53,767 nt of DNA from Pseudobutyrivibrio sp. UBA3626 (lineage in GTDB: Bacteria > Bacillota > Clostridia > Lachnospirales > Lachnospiraceae), in contig DFLF01000013.1 of the NCBI GenBank assembly GCA_002373675.1, positions 230,568 through 284,334 on the forward strand. Direction: 5' to 3'. Under the pieces are notes generated by a model that worked only from the letters and a program-made list of their open reading frames with translations, was not told where the DNA came from and ran no database searches. Each line of letters begins with the position of its first letter. The stretch's first letter is position 1. The position numbers and the translations under genes are program-made. This document shows, piece after piece, positions 36,249-44,772 of this stretch.

Positions 36249-36337
36249 TTCTAGCATAAGAGGAATATACTATACCGAATGGCGACGCAAGGCATTGAAA
36301 CGCAGAAATAAAATGCGGCAATCAAAACAGAAAAATG

Positions 36338-36365
36338 TTTACAGAGAGGTGAAATATGCTATAAT
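36338..36365 (+). promoter_or_regulatory. promoter of the AbiL-like pair
   Basis: TTTACA (36338-36343), 16-base spacer, TATAAT (36360-36365) with an upstream TGC that makes it an extended -10. It lies 50 bases before the AbiLi-like start. Confidence 0.75.
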
Positions 36366-36415
36366 GATAGGTGAAAATGATAATTAAACAGAATAATGTG
36401 ATGGAGGGTGTCAAT

Positions 36416-37669
36416 ATGCTACTGTCATATAAATTTAAAAATTTTAAATCATATAGAAACGATGTTGAATTTTCTATGATAGCACCGGCATCAAAGGTTA
36501 AGAGCAGATTCGAGGATAATTATGTATCCACAACTCTTGGATATGATATAAACAAGACGTGTGTGATAGTCGGAGAGAATGCTGGAGGAAAAACAAATTT
36601 TGTTAATAGTTTTATTTATTTACAAAATCTATTATCAAGTAATGAATGGGTAAGGGCATACATGAGCACAGTCAATTCAGGTGCTTATAATGAGGCGAAA
36701 GATAGCAGAAATTTAGAAGATAATCGCTTAAGACAGTTATTTGAAATGGAAGTTCTCATTGACGACCGAGTATATTTGTACTATTTAGTAATTGATCCGC
36801 TGGGCGTTGTATGCGAGAAACTTGATGTAAAAAAGAATAAAACCTCAAAATATAAACCAATATTCAATTTTGAAAGGAAGAAAGTTATTACTACACCTAG
36901 AGAAGATGGTGAAGGGGAAAAAAGATCTTTAGTCGTAGATGTATCATTTGTCGGTGAAGATAAATATAATAAAGATGTTATCGAAAAAATATCAAGAGAG
37001 GCTTCTGCTGGACTGTTCATAAATAAACTGGCTATTTTAGCGGTTGAAGAAGCATATACATTCGTAAATTGGATAAAGAATTATCTCACTCCTATTTCTC
37101 CTAGGATTAATCTAGATTTCTTAAAAGCTATTGATGTGGAGGAGGAAGATAAAGAAATAGTTGAGAATCCTAGATTTATTAAGATTCTTAGAATGATTGA
37201 TTATAGCATTTCTGGGATAGAGATAAATGATGAAAATCCTTATCAAAAGACGGTATTAGTAAGAAAAAGGAAAGATGGTACTGTTTTTAAGAGAGAGATA
37301 GGGGATGATTCTACTGGTATAGGTGAATACTTTGCATGGGCTATTCAGATATTTAAGGTTGTTTATAAGAATAAATGCCTAATAGCAGATGAAGTTGATA
37401 GAGTTTTGAATCCTGTTCTTTCAGATCGAATAGTTTCTTTTATTAATGGTAACAAGCATACCGGGCAGTTTATTTTCACAACACATAACGTACTTCATCT
37501 AGACTTGAAGAACTACATGAAAGAGCAAATATATTTTGCCACAAAAGATAAAGAGACATTAGAGTCAGAGTTATACTCTTTAGCAGATTTCCCCGAAGTA
37601 AGATATGAGGTAACCAAGATATACGAGTTTTATATGAAAGGAATACTTGGGGGAGTTGCTAATGAGTAG
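36416..37669 (+). CDS. AbiLi/RloA-like OLD-type ATPase
   Basis: A 417-residue AAA15/OLD-family ATPase of the RloA branch. The Walker A is VGENAGGKTNF (about residues 50-60), Walker B is CLIADEVDRVL, and FTTHN is the H-loop. It forms a pair with the RloB-like gene; together they match abortive-infection system AbiL. Three in-frame starts exist; GGAGGGTG places it at 36416, and the paralogue at 53431 starts the same way (ML.. F.F.NF). It has no membrane segments. It would sense phage and activate its partner; the signal is unknown. Confidence 0.85.
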   Translation: MLLSYKFKNFKSYRNDVEFSMIAPASKVKSRFEDNYVSTTLGYDINKTCVIVGENAGGKTNFVNSFIYLQNLLSSNEWVRAYMSTVNSGAYNEAKDSRNLEDNRLRQLFEMEVLIDDRVYLYYLVIDPLGVVCEKLDVKKNKTSKYKPIFNFERKKVITTPREDGEGEKRSLVVDVSFVGEDKYNKDVIEKISREASAGLFINKLAILAVEEAYTFVNWIKNYLTPISPRINLDFLKAIDVEEEDKEIVENPRFIKILRMIDYSISGIEINDENPYQKTVLVRKRKDGTVFKREIGDDSTGIGEYFAWAIQIFKVVYKNKCLIADEVDRVLNPVLSDRIVSFINGNKHTGQFIFTTHNVLHLDLKNYMKEQIYFATKDKETLESELYSLADFPEVRYEVTKIYEFYMKGILGGVANE

Positions 37670-38312
37670 ATCAAAACGGAAGATTAATCGTAGGTTTAGG
37701 GTTTTCTGTGAAGGTGATACAGAATATAATTATTTTGAATATATTAGAAAAAATAAGCTTATATCTTTGGTGCTTAAACCTGTAAATATGCATGGAGGGG
37801 GATATAGTAATTTTTTGGATGAAGTCAAAAGTGACAGTAATACAGACTGTTTAGCCAAATTTGTAGTTATAGATGGAGATAGGGCAGTGAAGACAGAAGA
37901 AGAGAAAAGATCGCTGCAGGAATTAGCGAATTATTGTATTAGGCAAAACCAAAGTAAGCGTATTCCACATTTTTTGATAGTAGATTTTCCTGATTTTGAA
38001 TATGTTGCTTGCCTTCATTGCGAGAATTATAAAGGTGGCTTAGTTGAAAATTTTATTAAGAAAGAGTTAAAGTATAAATCAGTTGAGGCGTTCAAGTCAG
38101 ATGTTAATGTGTACCAAAAACTAAACAGTGGAAAGAATTCGAATAAAAGTAATAACATTAGGGAGGCAAAAAGAAATTCTATAGTTGTTAATCATTTTAA
38201 GACAAATAAAACGACGTATGAGATTTTAGCTGAATCATTTTTCATTGAAGAGAACATTGGCAAGAAGGGTACAAATTTTATAGACTTCTTTGAAATAGTA
38301 GAAAGCGTATAG
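37662..38312 (+). CDS. AbiLii/RloB-like Toprim-type protein
   Basis: A 216-residue RloB-family protein. VFCEGDTEYNYFEYI near residue 13 is the acidic Toprim-like start (Glu), and VVIDGDRAV near residue 70 gives the DxD. So it is the likely nuclease or phosphoryl-transfer effector of the AbiL pair. It overlaps its partner by 8 bases, with GGGGGAG before the ATG at 37662. The rest is Lys-rich. Confidence 0.83.
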   Translation: MSRSKRKINRRFRVFCEGDTEYNYFEYIRKNKLISLVLKPVNMHGGGYSNFLDEVKSDSNTDCLAKFVVIDGDRAVKTEEEKRSLQELANYCIRQNQSKRIPHFLIVDFPDFEYVACLHCENYKGGLVENFIKKELKYKSVEAFKSDVNVYQKLNSGKNSNKSNNIREAKRNSIVVNHFKTNKTTYEILAESFFIEENIGKKGTNFIDFFEIVESV

Positions 38313-38588
38313 ATTATCTGTGACCTGAAATGGATTTTTTTCTAGTAAGCTATAGGATGAAAAACTGACATCAGAAATTCTAAAAGACAACAATTTGACA
38401 ACAATTCCATTTTAAAGACAAGTAATAATAAGTCTTGTCAACGTATTTTGAATCTATCCCAAAGTTGATGTTAAGCCATCATAAGGGTAGTTAAGGAAAT
38501 CGCATTGTTATTCCTGACACTTAAGAGTTTATCGTAAGAAATGCCGTATTTATGGGCTCTGCGAGCATTTTGAGACTATCAAATACGC

Positions 38589-38607
38589 CAATCTTACGCC
38601 AATCGAT
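38589..38607. repeat. tandem CGCCAATC repeat
   Basis: CGCCAATC, TTA, CGCCAATC: two exact 8-mers separated by three bases. Short repeats of this kind are common near recombinase-type junctions. It lies in the gene-free stretch after the AbiL pair. Confidence 0.55.
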
Positions 38608-38662
38608 GCAGAAATGAATAAAAAATGATGCTTTGGGAAGAGGCAATATGATTATAATGATG

Positions 38663-38706
38663 CCCTACTGTGAACCTGAAAAGTTTGCAGTAGGGTTCTT
38701 TTTATA
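38663..38706 (+). terminator. terminator in the spacer after AbiL
   Basis: CCCTACTG (38663-38670) pairs with CAGTAGGG (38688-38695) around a 17-base loop and is followed by TTCTTTTTAT. It closes whatever was upstream of the relaxase remnant. Confidence 0.7.
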
Positions 38707-38751
38707 CTGACTTTATCCCGATAGATGAATATAATTAAAGTGGTCGTTTAT

Positions 38752-38951
38752 AAGATTCCAAAAGTGAAGGAGCTAAATGCAGAATATGGTGAGCTGCTGT
38801 CCATGAAAAGAGACTGTATGCTGAGTATCGCCAGGCGAGAAAGGAGATGAAGGACTATCAAACGGCGAAGTACAATATCGACCGGATTCTGAATCTGAAC
38901 ACAGAGGAACAACAAAAAGAGAATCAAAAGAAGTGGGAGAGATTCCGCTGA
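38752..38951 (+). pseudogene. relaxase C-terminal remnant, frameshifted
   Basis: The first frame reads KIPKVKELNAEYGELLS, then the frame shifts and continues YAEYRQARKEMKDYQTAKYN and on to TEEQQKENQKKWERFR and a stop at 38949. This double-helix, Lys/Glu/Gln-rich pattern with AEY and YAEYRQARKEM is what I know from the C-termini of relaxases (MobA/VirD2 type) of clostridial mobilizable and conjugative elements. Only the tail remains and the frames disagree by a non-multiple of three, so it is dead. It marks an old mobile element between the AbiL pair and the NTPase. Confidence 0.6.
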
Positions 38952-38956
38952 AGTCT

Positions 38957-38997
38957 GGGGCATTTGTCATTTTGGCAGTTGCCCCTCTTTTTTATTT
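38957..38997 (+). terminator. terminator after the relaxase remnant
   Basis: GGGGCA (38957-38962) and TGCCCC (38980-38985), with an inner TGTCA/TGGCA stem, are followed by TCTTTTTTATTTTTG. It starts directly after the remnant's stop. Confidence 0.8.
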
Positions 38998-39260
38998 TTG
39001 AAAAAGCTACGCAGGACTCTGAGCCGCTTTTGGGAGCGTAGCCATTCCGAATATAGGAAGGCTCAAAGGGGATTGGGGCATTCCCCAACTGGCAGAAAAA
39101 GCATGGGGTGCCCCCATGCACTGCTAGCCAATTTGCGAAACACCTTCGCATTACATTCTCGGTGTCGCGGCAGTCGCCAAGGTTTTATGCGAGCATAAAC
39201 TTTGGCTCGTTGCTTCACAAAATTAAAAAGAGGCTCACGGAGCTGTGTTTTGAAGAAAAA
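38998..39260. other. hairpin-dense noncoding stretch
   Basis: No gene is supported here. Hairpins follow one another: GCTACGC (39006)/GCGTAGC (39036); TTGGGG (39073) CATT CCCCAA; GCATGGGG (39101) TGC CCCCATGC; and CCAAGG.. (39177) with ..CTTTGG (to 39205). A GCGA/ACACC to GGTGTCGC pairing near 39135-39168 is also possible. The stretch is GC-richer than its flanks. It may be a structured RNA or a set of recombination hairpins carried with the mobile element. Confidence 0.5.
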
Positions 39261-39282
39261 GAGTCCCTTAAAATGTATAGCT

Positions 39283-39293
39283 TGTGATATAAT
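39283..39293 (+). promoter_or_regulatory. extended -10 promoter of the NTPase gene
   Basis: TGTGATATAAT holds an extended TGn and a full TATAAT (39288-39293); no clear -35 box is seen 17 bases upstream. It lies 33 bases before the NTPase ATG at 39327. Confidence 0.6.
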
Positions 39294-39326
39294 TATTCTG
39301 CGAAAAAGAGATTGGGGGCTAGTAAA

Positions 39327-42300
39327 ATGAAAGCTACAGAGTTCTTGAAAGGTATATGGAATAAAATCTTTTCTGATAATGAAAAGTCTTTTAAAGCTAA
39401 TGGTCGCTATAAGGATTTGGCTCCTGAAAAGAGTATATCTAATGGGCATGAATACTTTAAGGAAATCGAGTGGGCTTTAAATAATCCTAATATTAATAAC
39501 ATGGCATTGGCTGGTCCTTACGGGGCTGGTAAAAGCAGTATTATAGAGTCTTTTTTTGCTCAAGAAAAGAAGTACAAGCCAATTATTATCTCAATGGCAT
39601 CTTTTAAGGGGACTGGGGACAAAAAGAAAATACCGGAGGATGACGGTGATGATAATCAGTGGAGCAAGATCGAAACAGAAGAGATTGCCAGGGGCTTTTT
39701 GCAACAACTTTTTTACAAAGTGGATCATAGTAAAATACCACAAAGTAGATTTAGAAAGCTTCATCGGGTAAGTGGTATACGTATTTTTTCTTTTATTCTT
39801 TTTGCAGTAGCCATTGTAGGCGCCTTCTTTTTTATTTTTGATAACCAATTGATTGTGTCTATTTTTGAGAAAAGCGTAGGGTGGGGAGCTCCTTATGGGA
39901 TTAACCGTGTTATATGTGGCATCATTTCAGCTATGTTTTCCATAATTCTAATTGCGCTTGCTAGTTGCTCAGTTAAGTGGATTTGGACACATGTGGGAAA
40001 TGCAGAAATTAATATTGCAGATAAAGCTAAGATATCAACTGAAAAAGGAAAAGAGGAAAATATATTTAACAAGTATCTTGATGAAATTGTTTATTTCTTC
40101 GAAGCTACTGACTATGATGTTGTCATCTTGGAAGATATAGATCGTTTTGAAAATACGGAGATTTTTGTTAAATTACGTGAACTGAATAGGCTGTTGAATA
40201 GTTATGAATCAATAGACCAGCACATTGTTTTTGTCTATGCACTTAAAGATGATTTTTTCGAAACAAGTACAGATAGAACAAAGTTTTTTGATTTTATTGT
40301 ATCTGTAATACCATATATTAATTCAACCAACTCAGACAATTTGTTGCGAAGAAGAATTGAAGAGATTAAGAATTCGGGAATGGATGTGTCCATAGATGAT
40401 GACTATATAACAAGAGTAGCACCGTTCATTTCAGATATGAGGGTGTTGACCAGTATATTTAACGATTTTGTTTTATACAAGAACACACTGAATAAAGATA
40501 AAGAGTTAAAGCTATCAGATGAGCAGATGCTTTCTCTTATGATCTATAAAAACTTACACCCTCAAGAATTTGCGGCTATCGAGTCGGAGCAAGGAGTGAT
40601 AAAGGATTCTTTTAAGGCAAAGAAACAATTGATTTCTGATAAAACCGATGAATTGCAAAAAGAACTCGTTAAGTTAAAACAGAGACTTGAAGCTGTGCCA
40701 GAGGAATCATTGTCATCAGTAGAAGAGTATAAGTTAGTTTTGCTTTTTGGTTTGGCAAAAAAGAATGGTACTGTATCACAAATACAAACAAAAGATAGAT
40801 CCATCTCGACCGCAGAGGTGATGACTGAAGAGTTTGATTTGAACTTGCTTTGCAATACATCGTTGGCGGTAACAATTATTCAGTTTAATGGAAAGCGTAG
40901 AACGGAAAACTATGGTGATATTAGTGAACTAGGCTATGATGCCAAGGACATAATTGCGCGTTGGGAAATCCTAAAATTAAAAGATCAGCAGGCTAAGGAA
41001 GAATCAGAAAAACGCGTGGAAGAACTTCGAAGTGAGATTTATCAATTAAAAGCCTTGAAGATTAAAGATATGATTTCAAGATATGGAGTTGATTTTCTTT
41101 CACAAGATGATAATTTTGCAGAAAACAATCGCCTACTAGTGTTTTTTCTTAGGAATGGATACATTGACGAGAATTATGTAAATTACATTAATTATTTTCA
41201 TCCAGATAGCATTACTATTGATGAACAAAAATTTATATTAAGTGTTAGAAATTATGAAGGTGCATCAGACAACGAACAAGAAAAAGATATTATTCATAAG
41301 CAAAGAGTAATAGATAGGCTTATATCTCATGAGTTTAGGCAGGTTGAGATATTAAATTATTCTTTGGTACAGTTTCTTTTATCTTCAAATCGTAATTATG
41401 ATAAGCAAAGTGAATTATTATCATTGTTGTCTTCAAGAACTGGCGAAGTAAAGGAATTTATCCTACGATACCTTCAAAAGTATGATGAAGGCGCAAATAC
41501 GCTGATAGGAAAGCTATCAAGAGAAAACGCATATTTTTGGAAGGACTTAATGGATGATGATGCAATTCCGCAAGATACAAGAATTCATTATTTTGATTTA
41601 ATTCTTAATTATGCAGATTATAATGATGTACTTCAAATGAACTTGGATGCTGACGACTGTATTGCTCATTTTATAGAAGCCACACCAGCAATCTTTAATA
41701 AACTGAAGATTACTCCCGTAAACAAGATTTGTGATTTGCTAAGTGCTATCGACTTTAAGATTAAAGATCTTGATTGTATGGGTGTTGATCAGAAAATATG
41801 TAACTTAATCTATTCCGAGTCGAAATATGAGATTAATAACGAGATGTTGAGGCAGTTTGTTAAGTTAACGGATAGAACACTTTTGGATTTGTTCACGCAT
41901 GCTAAGCATACTGTCATGTTGAGAATAGGGAACACAAATGTATTGCAGAATCTATCTGAGCATTTTGATGATTACATAACAAATGTAGTTTTCTTAGATG
42001 AAAATAGAAATGAAGAGATAGATTCGATTGTTGATTTATGCAAGAAATGTACTTACTGGGAGGACACCGTGAGAGTTATAGATTCTCAGGATGCAGTTTT
42101 TGATGATATAAGTCCATTTATTGATATGAGCGATGATAATGATCAATTAGTGCATTTCGTGAATCATATTTTTGAAAGCGGAAAGTGTATTTTATCATGG
42201 TCCAACATAAAAATGTATTGCCAGAGTTTTGGAATATCGGAGTATATCTTTGATTTGATTCAAAGAGAAATCAAAGATCTAGTTGTGCTTCCGGATACAT

Positions 42301-43037
42301 TAGATGATGCTTTCATAATGCAACTAGTGTCAAAAAAATGGGATTCAGAAGCTTTGGGTACTTTTCTAAAAAAATATAAACTGGTAGATCAAAAGATAGA
42401 TATTGCCACTGTTCCGAAAGAGAATATTAAAGTAATGCTTGATGATAATTGGCTGTCATATGACGTTCCAGTATACACTAGCATATGTACAGTTTATCCA
42501 GAGTACAGAATGAATTATATTATGTGTGACGTGGAGGCATTCTTTGCATCAATTAGTGAAATTAATCTTGACAGTATTCCTGTGGACGAAATAATGTCAG
42601 AGGCACAGATTGATGAAAAAAAGAAAATAAGTCTTATCAATTTGATTCCAGAAAGTGAAATGAGCTACGAGATGGCTTTAGTTATCAGGAATACAGAAAT
42701 GGAGATATCCAAGCCATATGTTGTTGCTGCATGGGATTTATTGGAACAGAAAGAAAAATACCAGTTATTGCTTAATCATATTGATGTGTTTGAAAATAGT
42801 GAGTTGCCTGCTTTATTTAATGAACTTGAATATATGTATAGAGATTTAGCAAAGCGTAATAGGCATAAAGTATCTCTATACGCATCAGACTATAATATAA
42901 GCTTGGTTAATAAACTTGAAAAGAGGCGATATATCAGTAGCAGTGGAAGGGAAAGTAGGGAAAAAACTGTTTTTGATCCCGTGCCACGAAAGGTACAAGA
43001 GGAGTATGTTTATGCATGGGTTAGAGCTAGTACATAG
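39327..43037 (+). CDS. YobI-like P-loop NTPase, giant membrane protein
   Basis: A 1236-residue protein. The Walker A is GPYGAGKSS (63-71), the Walker B is VVILEDIDRFEN (about 263-274). Two membrane segments lie between them at about 151-175 and 191-216, as in the YobI/KAP-like P-loop NTPases. The remaining 900 residues are mostly helical with no domain I recognise. TTG at 39312 is in frame, but GGGGG at 39314-39318 fits the ATG at 39327. Such NTPases are found in defence islands; a role in phage defence is inference. A WYL regulator follows 30 bases after its stop. Confidence 0.78.
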   Translation: MKATEFLKGIWNKIFSDNEKSFKANGRYKDLAPEKSISNGHEYFKEIEWALNNPNINNMALAGPYGAGKSSIIESFFAQEKKYKPIIISMASFKGTGDKKKIPEDDGDDNQWSKIETEEIARGFLQQLFYKVDHSKIPQSRFRKLHRVSGIRIFSFILFAVAIVGAFFFIFDNQLIVSIFEKSVGWGAPYGINRVICGIISAMFSIILIALASCSVKWIWTHVGNAEINIADKAKISTEKGKEENIFNKYLDEIVYFFEATDYDVVILEDIDRFENTEIFVKLRELNRLLNSYESIDQHIVFVYALKDDFFETSTDRTKFFDFIVSVIPYINSTNSDNLLRRRIEEIKNSGMDVSIDDDYITRVAPFISDMRVLTSIFNDFVLYKNTLNKDKELKLSDEQMLSLMIYKNLHPQEFAAIESEQGVIKDSFKAKKQLISDKTDELQKELVKLKQRLEAVPEESLSSVEEYKLVLLFGLAKKNGTVSQIQTKDRSISTAEVMTEEFDLNLLCNTSLAVTIIQFNGKRRTENYGDISELGYDAKDIIARWEILKLKDQQAKEESEKRVEELRSEIYQLKALKIKDMISRYGVDFLSQDDNFAENNRLLVFFLRNGYIDENYVNYINYFHPDSITIDEQKFILSVRNYEGASDNEQEKDIIHKQRVIDRLISHEFRQVEILNYSLVQFLLSSNRNYDKQSELLSLLSSRTGEVKEFILRYLQKYDEGANTLIGKLSRENAYFWKDLMDDDAIPQDTRIHYFDLILNYADYNDVLQMNLDADDCIAHFIEATPAIFNKLKITPVNKICDLLSAIDFKIKDLDCMGVDQKICNLIYSESKYEINNEMLRQFVKLTDRTLLDLFTHAKHTVMLRIGNTNVLQNLSEHFDDYITNVVFLDENRNEEIDSIVDLCKKCTYWEDTVRVIDSQDAVFDDISPFIDMSDDNDQLVHFVNHIFESGKCILSWSNIKMYCQSFGISEYIFDLIQREIKDLVVLPDTLDDAFIMQLVSKKWDSEALGTFLKKYKLVDQKIDIATVPKENIKVMLDDNWLSYDVPVYTSICTVYPEYRMNYIMCDVEAFFASISEINLDSIPVDEIMSEAQIDEKKKISLINLIPESEMSYEMALVIRNTEMEISKPYVVAAWDLLEQKEKYQLLLNHIDVFENSELPALFNELEYMYRDLAKRNRHKVSLYASDYNISLVNKLEKRRYISSSGRESREKTVFDPVPRKVQEEYVYAWVRAST

Positions 43038-43067
43038 TTACGACACATTAGTAAGTGGAGGGTGATT

Positions 43068-44060
43068 ATGTCACGAGGAACAAATCAGAAATTTAAATTC
43101 ACATACCTGATGAGAGTCATGCTGGAGAAGACCGATGATGAACATGCACTCACTATGTCCCAAATCATGGACGAGCTTGAAAAATATGACGTGACCGCAG
43201 AACGAAAAAGTATCTATGCAGACTTTGCTGATATGACTGAGAAGTTCGGCGTGGAGATTATCAAAGAACAAATCGGGAGAGAGACCTATTATCATGTTGG
43301 CGCCAGAGAATTTGAACTGGCTGAGGTGAAGCTCCTGATTGACGCAATCCAGTCCTCCAAGTTCATTACGCAGACCAAGTCACGTGAGCTCATCTCCAAA
43401 ATCAAAGGATTTGTCAGTGAGCATCAGGCCGGTCAGCTGCAACGTCAGGTTTATATCAACGACAGAGTAAAGGCGATGAACGAATCCGTTTATTACAATG
43501 TTGATGATATTCATACAGCTATCAATGAGAATAAAAAGATCCGGTTCAAATATTACAAGTGGGATATCGACAAGAAGCTTGTCGCCAGAAATAATGGCGA
43601 GTGGTTCGTCGTAAGCCCCTGGGCTCTGACATGGGATGACGAGAACTATTACATGATTGCCTATGACAGCTGGGATGGAAAGATCAAGCATTACCGTGTG
43701 GACAAGATGATGAGACTTTCCGTTACGGATGAAAAACGAGAAGGTAAGAATCTATTCAAGGACTTCGACATGGCCACATACTCCAAAGCCACTTTCGGAA
43801 TGTACAACGGGATCAAGAAGAAGGTAAAAATCCACTTTGCCAATTATATGTGCGGCGTGTTCCTGGACAGATTCGGAAAGGATATCACATTTCATAAGCT
43901 TGATGCTGATCACAGAGAGCTGAACGTGGATGTGAACATCAGTCCTCAGTTCTTCGGTTGGGTCTTTAGTTTGGGGAATAATGTGAAGGTGGTCGGACCG
44001 GAAGAAGTTGTGAAGAAAATGAAGAAAGAGGCCAAGTCCTTCCTCGACAATATGAAATAA
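43068..44060 (+). CDS. WYL-domain transcription regulator
   Basis: A 330-residue protein with an N-terminal winged HTH (KFTYLMRVMLEKTDDEHALT, with DVTAERKSIYADFADM as the recognition segment) and a C-terminal WYL domain (GEWFVVSPWALTWDDENYYMIAY). WYL proteins commonly control defence genes. Its DNA is clearly richer in G and C than the genes on either side, a sign of separate origin. GGAGGGTG precedes the ATG at 43068; an in-frame GTG at 43062 is less likely. It ends in a strong terminator and is a good candidate to control the repeated promoters at 44141 and 52756. Confidence 0.9.
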   Translation: MSRGTNQKFKFTYLMRVMLEKTDDEHALTMSQIMDELEKYDVTAERKSIYADFADMTEKFGVEIIKEQIGRETYYHVGAREFELAEVKLLIDAIQSSKFITQTKSRELISKIKGFVSEHQAGQLQRQVYINDRVKAMNESVYYNVDDIHTAINENKKIRFKYYKWDIDKKLVARNNGEWFVVSPWALTWDDENYYMIAYDSWDGKIKHYRVDKMMRLSVTDEKREGKNLFKDFDMATYSKATFGMYNGIKKKVKIHFANYMCGVFLDRFGKDITFHKLDADHRELNVDVNISPQFFGWVFSLGNNVKVVGPEEVVKKMKKEAKSFLDNMK

Positions 44061-44075
44061 ACAAAAGCAATCATT

Positions 44076-44119
44076 CGGGTGATCACTGCAGAAAACGCTG
44101 CGGTGGTTGCCCGTTTTTT
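44076..44119 (+). terminator. terminator after the WYL gene
   Basis: CGGGTGATCACTGCAG (44076-44091) pairs over 16 bp (four G-T pairs) with CTGCGGTGGTTGCCCG (44098-44113), then TTTTTT. Confidence 0.9.
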
Positions 44120-44139
44120 GTTGGAAATAGGGCAAAAAT

Positions 44140-44185
44140 CAGCTGGCGTTTTTAAGGGACACCTCGCGAGGTACAGTAAGGTCAG
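44140..44185 (+). promoter_or_regulatory. 46-bp repeat A with palindromic operator
   Basis: Repeat A contains TTTTTA (44149-44154), a 17-base spacer holding the perfect palindrome ACCTCGCGAGGT (44161-44172), then TACAGT (44172-44177). It aligns without gaps to the copy at 52757 with 32 of 46 bases the same. This reads as a promoter with an operator in the spacer. It drives the microprotein ORFs at 44221 and 44307. Confidence 0.55.
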
Positions 44186-44220
44186 AAAACAAAAATCATG
44201 TTTTTCAAGGAGGACTGACC

Positions 44221-44310
44221 ATAATTACTTTGTTATGTATCGTACTTTTCCCATTTGTTGTTTTATCAGAAGTGATGAAACTTAATGACGGTAAAGGACA
44301 CAGAAGATGA
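44221..44310 (+). CDS. possible 29-residue membrane microprotein with ATA start
   Basis: AAGGAGG (44207-44213) is followed after seven bases by ATA, then ITLLCIVLFPFVVLSEVMKL and NDGKGHRR to a TGA at 44308. The product would be one hydrophobic helix and a basic tail. The stop overlaps the next ATG (ATGA), a coupling signal. ATA is a very rare start; it looks like an ATG-to-ATA change in a real gene or a real weak start. The nearest in-frame TTG (44230) is too far from the RBS. Confidence 0.45.
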   Translation: MITLLCIVLFPFVVLSEVMKLNDGKGHRR

Positions 44311-44414
44311 AAAGAATCATATATTGGCTTCAGAGAAAAAGACGAATCAAGGAGAAGAGATGCGGGCAGTGCTGTCTGACTTGTCCGTATTACCGGGAGT
44401 GTAGTGGAGAATGA
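44307..44414 (+). CDS. 35-residue Cys-rich microprotein
   Basis: The peptide begins MKRIIYWLQRKRRIKEKRCG and continues QCCLTCPYYRECSGE: a basic helix followed by five Cys (Cys19, 22, 23, 26, 32), which could bind a metal. It overlaps the upstream ORF by 4 bases (ATGA). I recall no named family; such Cys-rich short ORFs occur in clostridial mobile elements. The Cys pattern and the coupled layout make it likely to be real. Confidence 0.5.
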   Translation: MKRIIYWLQRKRRIKEKRCGQCCLTCPYYRECSGE

Positions 44415-44485
44415 AAATATCGATATTACAAAAACTTACAAATCATAAAGAGACAGTAAAACAATTAATAGTATTTAATGAGTGA

Positions 44486-44514
44486 TTGATTTTGTGCCGA
44501 CTTAGGGCTATAAT
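44486..44514 (+). promoter_or_regulatory. promoter before the modification cassette
   Basis: TTGATT (44486-44491), 17-base spacer, TATAAT (44509-44514). It reads into the decayed HTH gene and the methyltransferase. Confidence 0.65.
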
Positions 44515-44560
44515 AATACTTGGTGTATTTTAGCTTTCTAACCTTTAGTGAGGACGAAAA

Positions 44561-44756
44561 ATGGAATACTTATCAATCAGTCAAGTCGCTGAAAAGTAGG
44601 GAATAAAGCAACGAAGAATCTGACGATTATGTGAGGAAGGTAGAATCCCGGGAGCACATAAGATGGGGGGCATATTGGTCCATTCCTGCAGATGCCGAAA
44701 AACCAAAGGATGAAAGAATAAGAACGGGAAAATATATAAAAAATAAAGAAGATTAA
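44561..44756 (+). pseudogene. decayed HTH gene, copy of the methylase N-terminus
   Basis: With its lesions removed the reading is MEYLSISQVAEK, (stop), GIKQRRI, (stop), RLCEEGRIPGAHKMGG, (frame shift), YWSIPADAEKPKDE and a TAA at 44754. Stops are TAG 44597 and TGA 44621, and the shift is in the G run near 44664. It aligns over its length with residues 1-60 of the methyltransferase that starts 17 bases later. So a tandem duplicate HTH module has decayed, or a defunct gene gave the methylase its HTH. Confidence 0.75.
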
Positions 44757-44772
44757 TAGAAGGATACTGGCA

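Noticed and set aside
38998..39449. Several short frames on both strands near the hairpin-dense stretch
   Set aside because: They cross hairpins, lack RBS and run against each other; the NTPase gene explains the 3' part.
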